Assembly: GCA_016649475.1 (NCBI GenBank)
Contig: JAENXP010000102.1
Location: 1-7,359 of the forward strand
Source of the DNA: Burkholderiales bacterium
Lineage (GTDB): Bacteria; Pseudomonadota; Gammaproteobacteria; Burkholderiales; SG8-39
Direction of reading: 5' to 3'
Length of the DNA stretch: 7,359 nt
The stretch's first letter is position 1, and each line of letters opens with the position of its first letter. This document shows, one piece after another, positions 1-5,296 of this stretch. The notes below the pieces were generated by a model. That model was given only the letters and a program-made list of their open reading frames with translations, was not told where the DNA came from and did not search any database. The translations under genes were made by a program, and so were the position numbers.

Positions 1-202
1 TACAGGTACTGTTAAATGGTTCAACGATGCCAAGGGTTTCGGCTTCATCACACCCGACGGCGGCGGCAAGGATCTCTTCGCGCACTTCTCGGCCATCCAG
101 GGTAACGGCTTCAAAAGCCTCCAGGAAAACCAGAAGGTGACGTTCGACATCACAGCCGGCCAAAAAGGCGACCAGGCTGTCAATATCAAACCGGCCGAGT
201 AA
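1..202 (+). CDS. cspA: Cold-shock protein, CspA family (5' end missing)
   Basis: This is the last 66 codons of a CspA-family protein, read from base 2 to a TAA at 200-202. Cold-shock domain proteins are small single-domain OB folds that bind single-stranded RNA and DNA in the cytoplasm and act as RNA chaperones. Visible family marks are TVKWFND near the start, RNP1 as KGFGFIT, and RNP2 as DLFAHFSAI (many homologues have VFVHF here). The ending [11 protein letters not shown] is typical. Full-length members are about 67-70 residues and usually begin MATGTVKWF, so only about two codons and the upstream region are lost at the window edge. The symbol is a family label: bacteria often carry several paralogues (cspA, cspC, cspE and others), and this fragment cannot say which one it is or whether it is cold-induced, because the long 5' leader that would show this lies outside the window. 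Confidence 0.95.
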   Translation, partial: TGTVKWFNDAKGFGFITPDGGGKDLFAHFSAIQGNGFKSLQENQKVTFDITAGQKGDQAVNIKPAE

Positions 203-214
203 TTAGGCAGGCGC

Positions 215-248
215 AAAAAAGCCCGGGAAACCGGGCTTTTTTTTCGCC
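215..248. terminator. Bidirectional intrinsic terminator between convergent genes
   Basis: A perfect inverted repeat GCCCGG (221-226) / CCGGGC (231-236) encloses a GAAA tetraloop. It is flanked by an A run (215-220) and a T run (237-244, with the stem's last T pairs). On + it ends the cold-shock gene 12 bases after its stop. On - the A run becomes a six-T tract, so the same hairpin can end the decarboxylase, whose stop lies about 20 bases away. GNRA-type loops are especially stable. Confidence 0.93.
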
Positions 249-267
249 TGTACCCGGCAACGCCCGC

Positions 268-2535
268 TCAGACACGCAGGCTTCCCGTTTGCAGCGATGG
301 CTGCCGCACGCAATCCACGTGATAGCGCCCGTCTTCGTCTTTCACCAGACCGTGGATATCGGTTTCGAATCCCGGGAACCTGTTGTTGAAGTCGCGCGCG
401 AACTGCAGGTAGCGCACGATGGTGGCATTGAATCGCTCTCCAGGAACCAGCAGGGGAATGCCCGGCGGATAGGGCGTCACCAGAACGCTGGTTACGCGGC
501 CTTCCAAGTCGTCGATCTTGACCCGGTCGATCTCGTGGTGCGCCATCGCTGCGAAGGCGTCCGACGGCTTCATCGCCGGCTGCATGTCGGATAGGTACAT
601 CTCGGTGGTAACGCGCGCCACGTCGTTCGCCCGGTACATGCCGTGGATCTGCTCGCACAGGTCGCGCAGGCCCAGTTTCTCGTAGCGCAAATGCTTCTGG
701 CAGAACTCCGGCACCGCACGCCAGACCGGCTGATTCTTGTCGTAGTCGTCCTTGAACTGCTGCAGCGCGGTCACCAGCGTGTTCCATCGCCCCTTGGTGA
801 TGCCGATGGTGAACATGATGAAAAACGAATACAGGCCGGTCTTCTCGACGATAACGCCGTGTTCGGCCAGATACTTGGTTACGATGGCTGCGGGAATGCC
901 GGCCTTGGCGAATTTGCCCGACACGTCCAGGCCCGGCGTGATGACCGTGGCCTTGATCGGATCGAGCATGTTGAAACCGGGCGCGAGATTGCCGAAACCG
1001 TGCCATTTCTCGTTGGCCTTGAGCACCCAGTCCTCGCGCGAGCCTATGCCTTCGGCGACGATCTTCTCCGGCCCCCAAACCTTGAACCACCAGTCCTTGC
1101 CCCACTCGGCCCCGACCTTGCGCATGGCGCGACGGAACTCGATCGCCTCGAGTATCGATTCCTCCACCAGCGCGGTGCCGCCGGGCGGTTCCATCATCGC
1201 CGCGGCCACGTCGCAGGACGCGATGATTGCGTACTGCGGCGAGGTCGAGGTGTGCATCAGGTACGCCTCGTTGAAGGCGTGCCGGTCGAGTTTTTGCGTC
1301 TGCGATTCCTGCACCAGGATCTGCGAGGCCTGTGAAATCCCGGCGAGCAGCTTGTGCGTGGAGTGGGTGGCGAAAATGATCGAATCCTTGGTGCGCGGCC
1401 GGTCGCGTCCGATTGCATGCATGTTCTTGTAGAACTCATGGAAAGTCGCATGCGGCAGCCAGGCCTCGTCGAAGTGCAGCGTGTCGATCGACGAATTCAG
1501 GGTCTGCTTCAGCATTTCGACGTTGTAGACCACGCCGTCGTAGGTGCTCTGGGTGATGGTGAGAATGCGCGGCTTCTTGCGCTTAGCCACGCGCGCGAAC
1601 GGGTTCGCCTCTATCTTTTTCTGGATGTTCTCAGGACTGAACTCTTCCAGCGGGATCGGGCCGATGATGCCCAGGTGATTGCGCGTCGGAGTCAGGAACA
1701 CGGGAATCGCGCCGGTCATGGTGATCGCGTGCAGTATGGACACATGGCAGTTGCGATCGACGACGACTATGTCGTCCGGCGCGACGTTGGCATGCCAGAC
1801 CATCTTGTTCGAGGTCGAGGTGCCGTTGGTGACGAAAAAGCAATGGTCGGCGCCGAAAATGCGCGCCGCATTCCTCTCGGATGCCGCGACCGGCCCGGTA
1901 TGGTCCAGCAGCTGGCCGAGTTCATCCACCGCGTTGCACACGTCCGCGCGCAGCATGTTTTCGCCGAAGAACTGGTGGAACATCTGCCCTACCGGGCTTT
2001 TCAGAAACGCGACCCCGCCAGAGTGGCCGGGACAATGCCACGAATAAGAACCGTCCTGCGCGTAATGCACCAGCGCGCGGAAGAACGGCGGCGACAGCCC
2101 GTCGAGGTAGGAGCGCGCCTCGCGAATGATATGGCGCGCGACGAACTCGGGCGTATCCTCGAACATGTGAATGAATCCATGCAGCTGGCGCAGGATGTCG
2201 TTCGGGACGTGGCGCGAGGTGCGGGTCTCGCCATAGAGATAGATCGGGATGTCGGCATTGCGAAAGCGGATTTCGTCGATGAAGGTGCGCAAATTGAGCA
2301 TCGCCGGATCGAGTTCCGGCCCCGCGGTGAATTCCTCGTCGTCGATCGACAGAATGAACGCGGACGCACGGCTCTGCTGCTGCGCGAACTGCGACAGATC
2401 GCCGTAGCTCGTCACCCCCAGCACCTCCATGCCCTCTTCTTCCATCGCCTTGGCGAGCGCGCGGATGCCCAGGCCGCTGGTGTTCTCGGAGCGGAAATCT
2501 TCGTCGATGATGACGATGGGAAAGCGGAATTTCAT
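268..2535 (-). CDS. Fold-I PLP-dependent Orn/Lys/Arg decarboxylase (AdiA/LdcI family)
   Basis: This 755-residue enzyme removes the carboxyl group of a basic amino acid to give a diamine or agmatine, consuming a proton; such enzymes serve acid resistance or polyamine synthesis in the cytoplasm. The domain order is complete: a receiver-like N-terminal wing (about 1-130), the PLP aminotransferase-fold core (about 145-450) and a C-terminal domain ending in FETDIHG (723-729). The PLP-linking lysine is K395 in ATHSTHKLL. The cofactor-ring aspartate is D356 in HFDEAW, and the stacking histidine is H264. Length equals that of E. coli AdiA (about 755). The core motifs DEAW and ATHSTHKLL look like AdiA, whereas VEKTGLYS (563-570) and FETDIHG look like LdcI, so I do not assign arginine, lysine or ornithine. 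One oddity is V265, where the E. coli enzymes have Lys after the histidine. The start is supported by GGAG six bases upstream. Confidence 0.95.
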   Translation of the reverse strand: MKFRFPIVIIDEDFRSENTSGLGIRALAKAMEEEGMEVLGVTSYGDLSQFAQQQSRASAFILSIDDEEFTAGPELDPAMLNLRTFIDEIRFRNADIPIYLYGETRTSRHVPNDILRQLHGFIHMFEDTPEFVARHIIREARSYLDGLSPPFFRALVHYAQDGSYSWHCPGHSGGVAFLKSPVGQMFHQFFGENMLRADVCNAVDELGQLLDHTGPVAASERNAARIFGADHCFFVTNGTSTSNKMVWHANVAPDDIVVVDRNCHVSILHAITMTGAIPVFLTPTRNHLGIIGPIPLEEFSPENIQKKIEANPFARVAKRKKPRILTITQSTYDGVVYNVEMLKQTLNSSIDTLHFDEAWLPHATFHEFYKNMHAIGRDRPRTKDSIIFATHSTHKLLAGISQASQILVQESQTQKLDRHAFNEAYLMHTSTSPQYAIIASCDVAAAMMEPPGGTALVEESILEAIEFRRAMRKVGAEWGKDWWFKVWGPEKIVAEGIGSREDWVLKANEKWHGFGNLAPGFNMLDPIKATVITPGLDVSGKFAKAGIPAAIVTKYLAEHGVIVEKTGLYSFFIMFTIGITKGRWNTLVTALQQFKDDYDKNQPVWRAVPEFCQKHLRYEKLGLRDLCEQIHGMYRANDVARVTTEMYLSDMQPAMKPSDAFAAMAHHEIDRVKIDDLEGRVTSVLVTPYPPGIPLLVPGERFNATIVRYLQFARDFNNRFPGFETDIHGLVKDEDGRYHVDCVRQPSLQTGSLRV

Positions 2536-2740
2536 TCGGTTCTCCGTGGTTCGGAAAGAGTGAGGGCCTGCGGCGCAGGCATGCAGCTCAAACTGGCTTC
2601 AGTCGCGCAAATGCGCACGGGCGGCCGCGCACTTGCGGCCGCGCCGCGTATGCACGGCGAGAATCGGCGGCCGGAACTGTCCAGCCGGGCGCGGTGCCTG
2701 CGAACGCGGCCGAACAAATGCGAGGAAAGGGTGGGGTTCG
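2536..2740 (-). promoter_or_regulatory. Hairpin-rich 5' leader region of the decarboxylase
   Basis: No gene is visible in these 205 bases upstream of the decarboxylase. Two strong inverted repeats are present: GCCTGC / GCAGGC (2566-2571 and 2575-2580, loop of 3), ending 31 bases before the start codon, and two copies of GCGGCCGCGC (2621-2630 and 2635-2644), whose palindromic cores can pair as an 8-bp stem with a 6-base loop. I could not find a convincing -35/-10 pair in this stretch. The gene may therefore be read from the promoter near 2976-3003 through the terminator-like element at 2741-2775, or from a non-sigma70 promoter. The regulatory role is inference; the repeats are seen directly. 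Confidence 0.4.
2542..2545 (-). promoter_or_regulatory. Ribosome binding site of the decarboxylase
   Basis: On the minus strand GGAG lies six bases before the ATG at 2533-2535. It fixes the start that gives the expected MKFRFPIVIIDEDF opening of the wing domain. Confidence 0.8.
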
Positions 2741-2775
2741 AAAAAAGAACAGGCGGCGCCACTATACGCCTGCCT
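2741..2775 (-). terminator. Intrinsic terminator-like hairpin, minus strand
   Basis: Read on -, AGGC, one bulged A, then GGCG (2775 down to 2767) pairs with CGCC and GCCT (2758 down to 2751) around an 8-base loop. Four bases (GTTC) and six Ts (2746-2741) follow. The pattern of a GC stem followed by a T run fits a rho-independent terminator. It lies about 205 bases upstream of the decarboxylase start, so it ends either a separate RNA or a leader. Confidence 0.6.
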
Positions 2776-2969
2776 GCAGACCGGGTAGCCCGGTTCGGGG
2801 TACCCCTTTGGGGCACTGACTTCGAAGCGCAGCGGCAGGCCGGCGCGCGCAGGTACCGGAGTTTCCACTAGGACATCGGCGCGCACAGCACGAAACACTC
2901 GTCTGTGGAGCGGCAATAGAAGCTGCTGAATAAACTATTCACTGCGACCTGAGTACCCAAGGTAAATTT
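2741..2969 (-). ncRNA. Candidate structured small RNA or attenuated leader (no family recognised)
   Basis: On the minus strand this interval runs from just after a TATAAT box to a terminator-like hairpin with a T run, about 225 nt, with no convincing ORF. It contains a series of inverted repeats: TGAATA/TATTCA near 2928-2942; CACAG-ACGA/TCGT-CTGTG (2884-2907, 9 pairs with one bulged base); CCCC/GGGG with a 3-base loop (2803-2813); ACCGGG/CCCGGT with a 3-base loop (2780-2794); and the terminal hairpin. I compared it from memory with 6S, tmRNA, SRP RNA, RNase P RNA and common riboswitches (lysine, glycine, TPP, FMN, SAM, cobalamin) and matched none. It could be a free small RNA, or the 5' leader of the decarboxylase controlled by premature termination. 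G+C-rich DNA forms hairpins easily, so the promoter-to-terminator arrangement is the main support. Confidence 0.4.
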
Positions 2970-2975
2970 GGCCGG

Positions 2976-3003
2976 ATTATACGCCCCGAGGGGTCGAGCG
3001 CAA
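2976..3003 (-). promoter_or_regulatory. Putative sigma70 promoter, leftward
   Basis: On the minus strand a perfect -10 box TATAAT (2981-2976) is preceded by a 16-base spacer and a weak -35 TTGCGC (3003-2998, three of six matches). The expected start of transcription is around 2969. The spacer carries an inverted repeat CCCC-GA-GGGG (2984-2993), which could be an operator or chance. The perfect -10 is seen directly; activity is inferred. Confidence 0.5.
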
Positions 3004-3196
3004 TACCTCGAATTCGCTCGCGAGCAAAGAACACCGCGACGGCTCAACGCCCCTACCGCAAAGCAACTGCCCGGCAACACCGGGAAAGCGCACAATGGCG
3101 ATGGAAGATGCGATGGAAGACGCGGCGGATAGCGGCCATAGCCAGTCTCGATGGGCTCGTTCCCGCTTGAACCCATGGTACACCTGAAAGGAAACC
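3004..3196. other. Intergenic DNA upstream of the S4-domain gene
   Basis: No recognised gene lies here and I found no good sigma70 promoter on +. Features seen are a 10-base palindrome GCTCGCGAGC (3016-3025), a 12-base unit repeated twice in tandem (GCGATGGAAGAT at 3098-3109 and a one-base variant at 3110-3121), and a 30-codon ORF (3095-3187) spanning the repeat. That ORF ends nine bases before the S4 start codon. A weak GGGAAAG lies before its ATG. Whether it is translated is unknown. Confidence 0.35.
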
Positions 3197-3433
3197 ATGC
3201 AAGAAATCGAATTCGGATTGCAACGGGAATTCATCCAGCTGAACCAGTTGCTGAAGTTGACGGGGCTGTGCGACAGCGGCGGCGCGGGCAAGGCACTGGT
3301 GGCCGGCGGCGGAATCTCGGTGGACGGGAGCGTCGAGTTGCGCAAGACCTGCAAGATCCGCGCGGGACAGTTGGTCAAGCTCGGTGAGGTCGAAATCAGG
3401 GTCGTAGCCGCAGAAGAGCCGCCCCCGGACTGA
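3197..3433 (+). CDS. ybcJ: Small S4-domain RNA-binding protein, YbcJ family
   Basis: This 78-residue protein is nearly all one S4 domain (about residues 12-60), the fold that ribosomal protein S4, pseudouridine synthases and tyrosyl-tRNA synthetase use to bind structured RNA. The YbcJ pattern is clear: LNQLLKLTGLCDSGGAGKAL, then an Ala/Gly/Ile strand, VDG (42-44), E48 and RK (49-50), CKI (52-54) and AGQ (56-58). E. coli YbcJ is about 70 residues; this protein adds an acidic, proline-rich tail AAEEPPPD. The family is thought to bind RNA, possibly in ribosome work, but its exact role is not established. The start is well placed, with AAAGGA a few bases before the ATG. The gene sits alone on +, converging on dcd with 22 bases between the stops. 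Confidence 0.88.
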   Translation: MQEIEFGLQREFIQLNQLLKLTGLCDSGGAGKALVAGGGISVDGSVELRKTCKIRAGQLVKLGEVEIRVVAAEEPPPD

Positions 3434-3447
3434 GCGGCGCTGCCGCT
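3433..3447. repeat. Hairpin between convergent S4 and dcd genes
   Basis: AGCGGC (3433-3438) and GCCGCT (3442-3447) form a perfect 6-bp stem with a 3-base loop in the 22-base gap between the two stops. There is no T run on either strand, so it is not a classic intrinsic terminator. It may pause polymerase or protect 3' ends. Confidence 0.45.
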
Positions 3448-3455
3448 GCCGGCCT

Positions 3456-4022
3456 TCAGATCTTCGGCAGTGTCACACCCTGTTGCCCCTGATACTTCCC
3501 GCCCCGGTCTTTGTACGAGGTCTCGCACACCTCGTCTGACTCGAAGAACACCACCTGCGCCACACCTTCGTTGGCGTAGATTTTCGCCGGCAGCGGCGTG
3601 GTGTTGGAAAACTCCAGCGTCACATAGCCCTCCCACTCCGGTTCGAACGGCGTGACGTTGACGATGATGCCGCAGCGGGCGTAGGTCGACTTACCCAGAC
3701 ATACGGTAAGCACGTTTCGCGGAATGCGGAAATACTCCACCGTACGTGCCAAAGCGAAGGAATTCGGCGGGATGATGCAGACATCGCCCTTGAAATCGAC
3801 GAACGACTTGGCGTCGAAATTCTTCGGATCGACGATGGTCGAGTTGATGTTGGTGAAAATCTTGAAATCGTTCGAGCAGCGGATGTCGTAGCCATAGCTC
3901 GACGTCCCGTAGGACACGATCTTGTGCCCGTTCGCCTCGCGCACCTGCCCCGGCTCGAACGGATCGATCATCTTGTGCTCGGCCGCCATGCGGCGGATCC
4001 ACTTGTCGGATTTGATCGTCAT
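3456..4022 (-). CDS. dcd: dCTP deaminase
   Basis: This 188-residue enzyme deaminates dCTP to dUTP, which dUTPase then converts to dUMP, the precursor for thymidylate. It belongs to the homotrimeric dUTPase/Dcd fold. Visible marks are [13 protein letters not shown] (41-53), the substrate-loop GKSTYAR (110-116, corresponding to the RSSLAR segment of E. coli Dcd), and the catalytic glutamate E137 in VTLEFSN. The C-terminal GGKYQGQQG (174-182) closes over the triphosphate. The whole sequence resembles the roughly 188-residue type widespread in betaproteobacteria more than the 193-residue E. coli protein. The start [13 protein letters not shown] matches the family. It follows apbC by 17 bases with no visible Shine-Dalgarno sequence, so translation probably depends on ribosomes finishing apbC. 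Whether it also has dUTPase activity, as some archaeal homologues do, cannot be judged here. Confidence 0.96.
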   Translation of the reverse strand: MTIKSDKWIRRMAAEHKMIDPFEPGQVREANGHKIVSYGTSSYGYDIRCSNDFKIFTNINSTIVDPKNFDAKSFVDFKGDVCIIPPNSFALARTVEYFRIPRNVLTVCLGKSTYARCGIIVNVTPFEPEWEGYVTLEFSNTTPLPAKIYANEGVAQVVFFESDEVCETSYKDRGGKYQGQQGVTLPKI

Positions 4023-4039
4023 GAGGATCGCGTCACGGA

Positions 4040-5128
4040 CTACGTATTCTGGATGACGATATTCGGGAACTTCGACGTCATGTCCTTCGCCTGTTCCGAT
4101 ATCTTGACCGCGACACGGCGCGCGATCCTCCTGTAGATCTCGGCGATGCGCCCGTCCGGATCGGCCACCACGGTCGGCTTGCCCGAGTCTGTCTGCTCGC
4201 GGATATGGATGTCCAAGGGCAAAGCGCCGAGAAATTCGGTGCTGAAGTCCTTGCACATTTTTTCCGCCCCGCCGGCGCCGAATATATGCTCCTCGTGGCC
4301 GCAGTTGGAGCATATGTGCGTGCTCATGTTCTCCACGATTCCGATGATGGGGATGCCGACCTTCTCGAACATCTTCAGGCCCTTGCGCGCATCGATCAGG
4401 GCAATGTCCTGTGGCGTGGTAACGATTACCGCGCCGGTGACCGGCACTTTCTGCGCCAGCGTCAGTTGTATGTCGCCGGTACCCGGCGGCAGGTCCACCA
4501 CCAGGTAGTCGACGCCCTGCCAATGGGTGTCCTTGAGCAGCTGCTCCAGCGCCTGCGTCACCATCGGGCCGCGCCATACCATCGGCGTATCGACGTCGAT
4601 GAGAAAGCCGATGGAAATCGCCTGCAGGCCGTGCCCCATCATGGGCTCGAGGGACTTGCCGTCCAGCGATTCGGGCCGGCCGGTAATCCCCAGCATGGTC
4701 GGCTGCGACGGCCCATAGATATCGGCGTCGAGTATGCCCACGCTGGCCCCCTCGGCGGCCAGCGCGAGCGCCAGGTTCACCGCGGTGGTGGATTTGCCCA
4801 CGCCGCCCTTGCCCGAGGCCACGGCGATGATGTTCTTCACTTCGGGTACCAGCTTGACCCCGCGCTGCACGCTGTGCGAAACGATCTTGCTGGTGACCTT
4901 GGCCGTGACCTTGCCCACTCCGGAAATGGCGGACAGTTTGGTGTGCACCAGTTTGCGGATCAGCTCGAACTGGGTTTTGGCCGGGTAGCCGAGTTCGATG
5001 TCGAGCGACACGTCGCCGCCGCTGATCTTGATGTTGCGCGCGGACCTGGTGGCGATGAAATCCTTCTCTGTATTGGGGTCGGTGATTTCCTTGAGGGCGG
5101 TTTGAATCTGCAATTCCGTAACTGACAT
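4040..5128 (-). CDS. apbC: Mrp/ApbC-type iron-sulfur cluster carrier ATPase
   Basis: This 362-residue cytoplasmic P-loop ATPase of the Mrp/NBP35 family binds a [4Fe-4S] cluster at a dimer interface and passes it to apo-proteins. Domains in order: an N-terminal FSCA/DUF59 (MIP18-like) domain (about 1-80, beginning [16 protein letters not shown]), then the nucleotide-binding domain with the deviant Walker [12 protein letters not shown] (105-115), the switch segment [10 protein letters not shown] (134-143) and the Walker B-like [13 protein letters not shown] (207-219). The CXXC cluster ligands are C273 and C276 in [11 protein letters not shown]. The length matches E. coli Mrp (about 370). The start is supported by AAGGAG eight bases upstream. 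It is the first gene of an apbC-dcd operon and is divergent from metG; mrp and metG are also neighbours in E. coli. The old name comes from thiamine (apb) mutants of Salmonella. Confidence 0.96.
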   Translation of the reverse strand: MSVTELQIQTALKEITDPNTEKDFIATRSARNIKISGGDVSLDIELGYPAKTQFELIRKLVHTKLSAISGVGKVTAKVTSKIVSHSVQRGVKLVPEVKNIIAVASGKGGVGKSTTAVNLALALAAEGASVGILDADIYGPSQPTMLGITGRPESLDGKSLEPMMGHGLQAISIGFLIDVDTPMVWRGPMVTQALEQLLKDTHWQGVDYLVVDLPPGTGDIQLTLAQKVPVTGAVIVTTPQDIALIDARKGLKMFEKVGIPIIGIVENMSTHICSNCGHEEHIFGAGGAEKMCKDFSTEFLGALPLDIHIREQTDSGKPTVVADPDGRIAEIYRRIARRVAVKISEQAKDMTSKFPNIVIQNT

Positions 5129-5155
5129 TGTTCATGCTCCTTGATGCCGCGACCG

Positions 5156-5193
5156 AGCCGCTCGTGCGGCCCGGGGAAAAGGTGCTCATTTTA
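5156..5193 (-). promoter_or_regulatory. Putative apbC-dcd promoter and leader
   Basis: On - a -10-like TAAAAT (5193-5188, five of six matches) lies about 60 bases upstream of the apbC start codon. I see no good -35 at the right distance (CTCGCA at 5216-5211 is poor). The leader then contains a small hairpin GCCGC/GCGGC with a 4-base loop (5157-5170). The element overlaps the divergent metG promoter, so the two may compete. Confidence 0.35.
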
Positions 5194-5194
5194 A

Positions 5195-5223
5195 TGGATA
5201 TTCGAGGGGCTGCGAGATACAAT
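5195..5223 (+). promoter_or_regulatory. Putative metG promoter
   Basis: On + TGGATA (5195-5200, four of six matches to the -35 consensus), a 17-base spacer and TACAAT (5218-5223, five of six) form a reasonable sigma70 promoter. Expected transcription start is near 5230, giving a 5' leader of about 66 bases. The metG -35 lies next to the apbC -10-like box on the other strand. Confidence 0.5.
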
Positions 5224-5239
5224 TCACCGCTTGACGCCC

Positions 5240-5281
5240 GCACCCGCCGCCGCCCTGCGACGGCGGGTGCACTCGTTTTTT
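5240..5281 (+). terminator. Attenuator-like hairpin in the metG leader
   Basis: A perfect 10-bp inverted repeat GCACCCGCCG (5240-5249) / CGGCGGGTGC (5261-5270) has an 11-base loop and is followed, after five bases, by six Ts (5276-5281). It lies between the likely promoter and the metG start codon, with no + strand gene upstream that it could end. It therefore looks like either a leader attenuator or a 5' stabilising hairpin. The five-base gap before the T run makes it a weaker terminator than usual. Confidence 0.5.
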
Positions 5282-5296
5282 GTCGTCTAAACAACA

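Noticed and set aside
2733..2760. GGTTCGAA, resembling a tRNA T-loop, followed by a GCGCCA end
   Set aside because: The bases flanking the loop cannot form a 5-bp T-stem, and no acceptor, D or anticodon arm fits upstream.
2761..2766. Second -10-like box TATAGT on the minus strand as a decarboxylase promoter
   Set aside because: No -35 match exists at 16-18 bases, and the hexamer forms most of the loop of the terminator hairpin at 2751-2775, which explains it better.
1354..2871. 505-codon + strand ORF opposite the decarboxylase
   Set aside because: It is antisense to a complete, motif-bearing decarboxylase, its translation is Arg-rich with no family resemblance, and it runs into the leader. 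It is a shadow typical of G+C-rich DNA.
2741..2969. 6S RNA as an identity for the structured region
   Set aside because: The length is plausible, but the two halves do not pair as the long rod with a central bubble that defines 6S; the hairpins are local and serial.
2977..3636. 219-codon minus-strand ORF across the S4 gene and intergenic region
   Set aside because: It overlaps the S4 gene antisense and part of dcd in a different frame, and its composition is low-complexity with no known motif.
4205..5125. 306-codon + strand ORF opposite apbC
   Set aside because: The apbC reading has Walker motifs, CXXC and a good ribosome binding site; the antisense translation is His/Arg/Gly-rich and unrecognisable.
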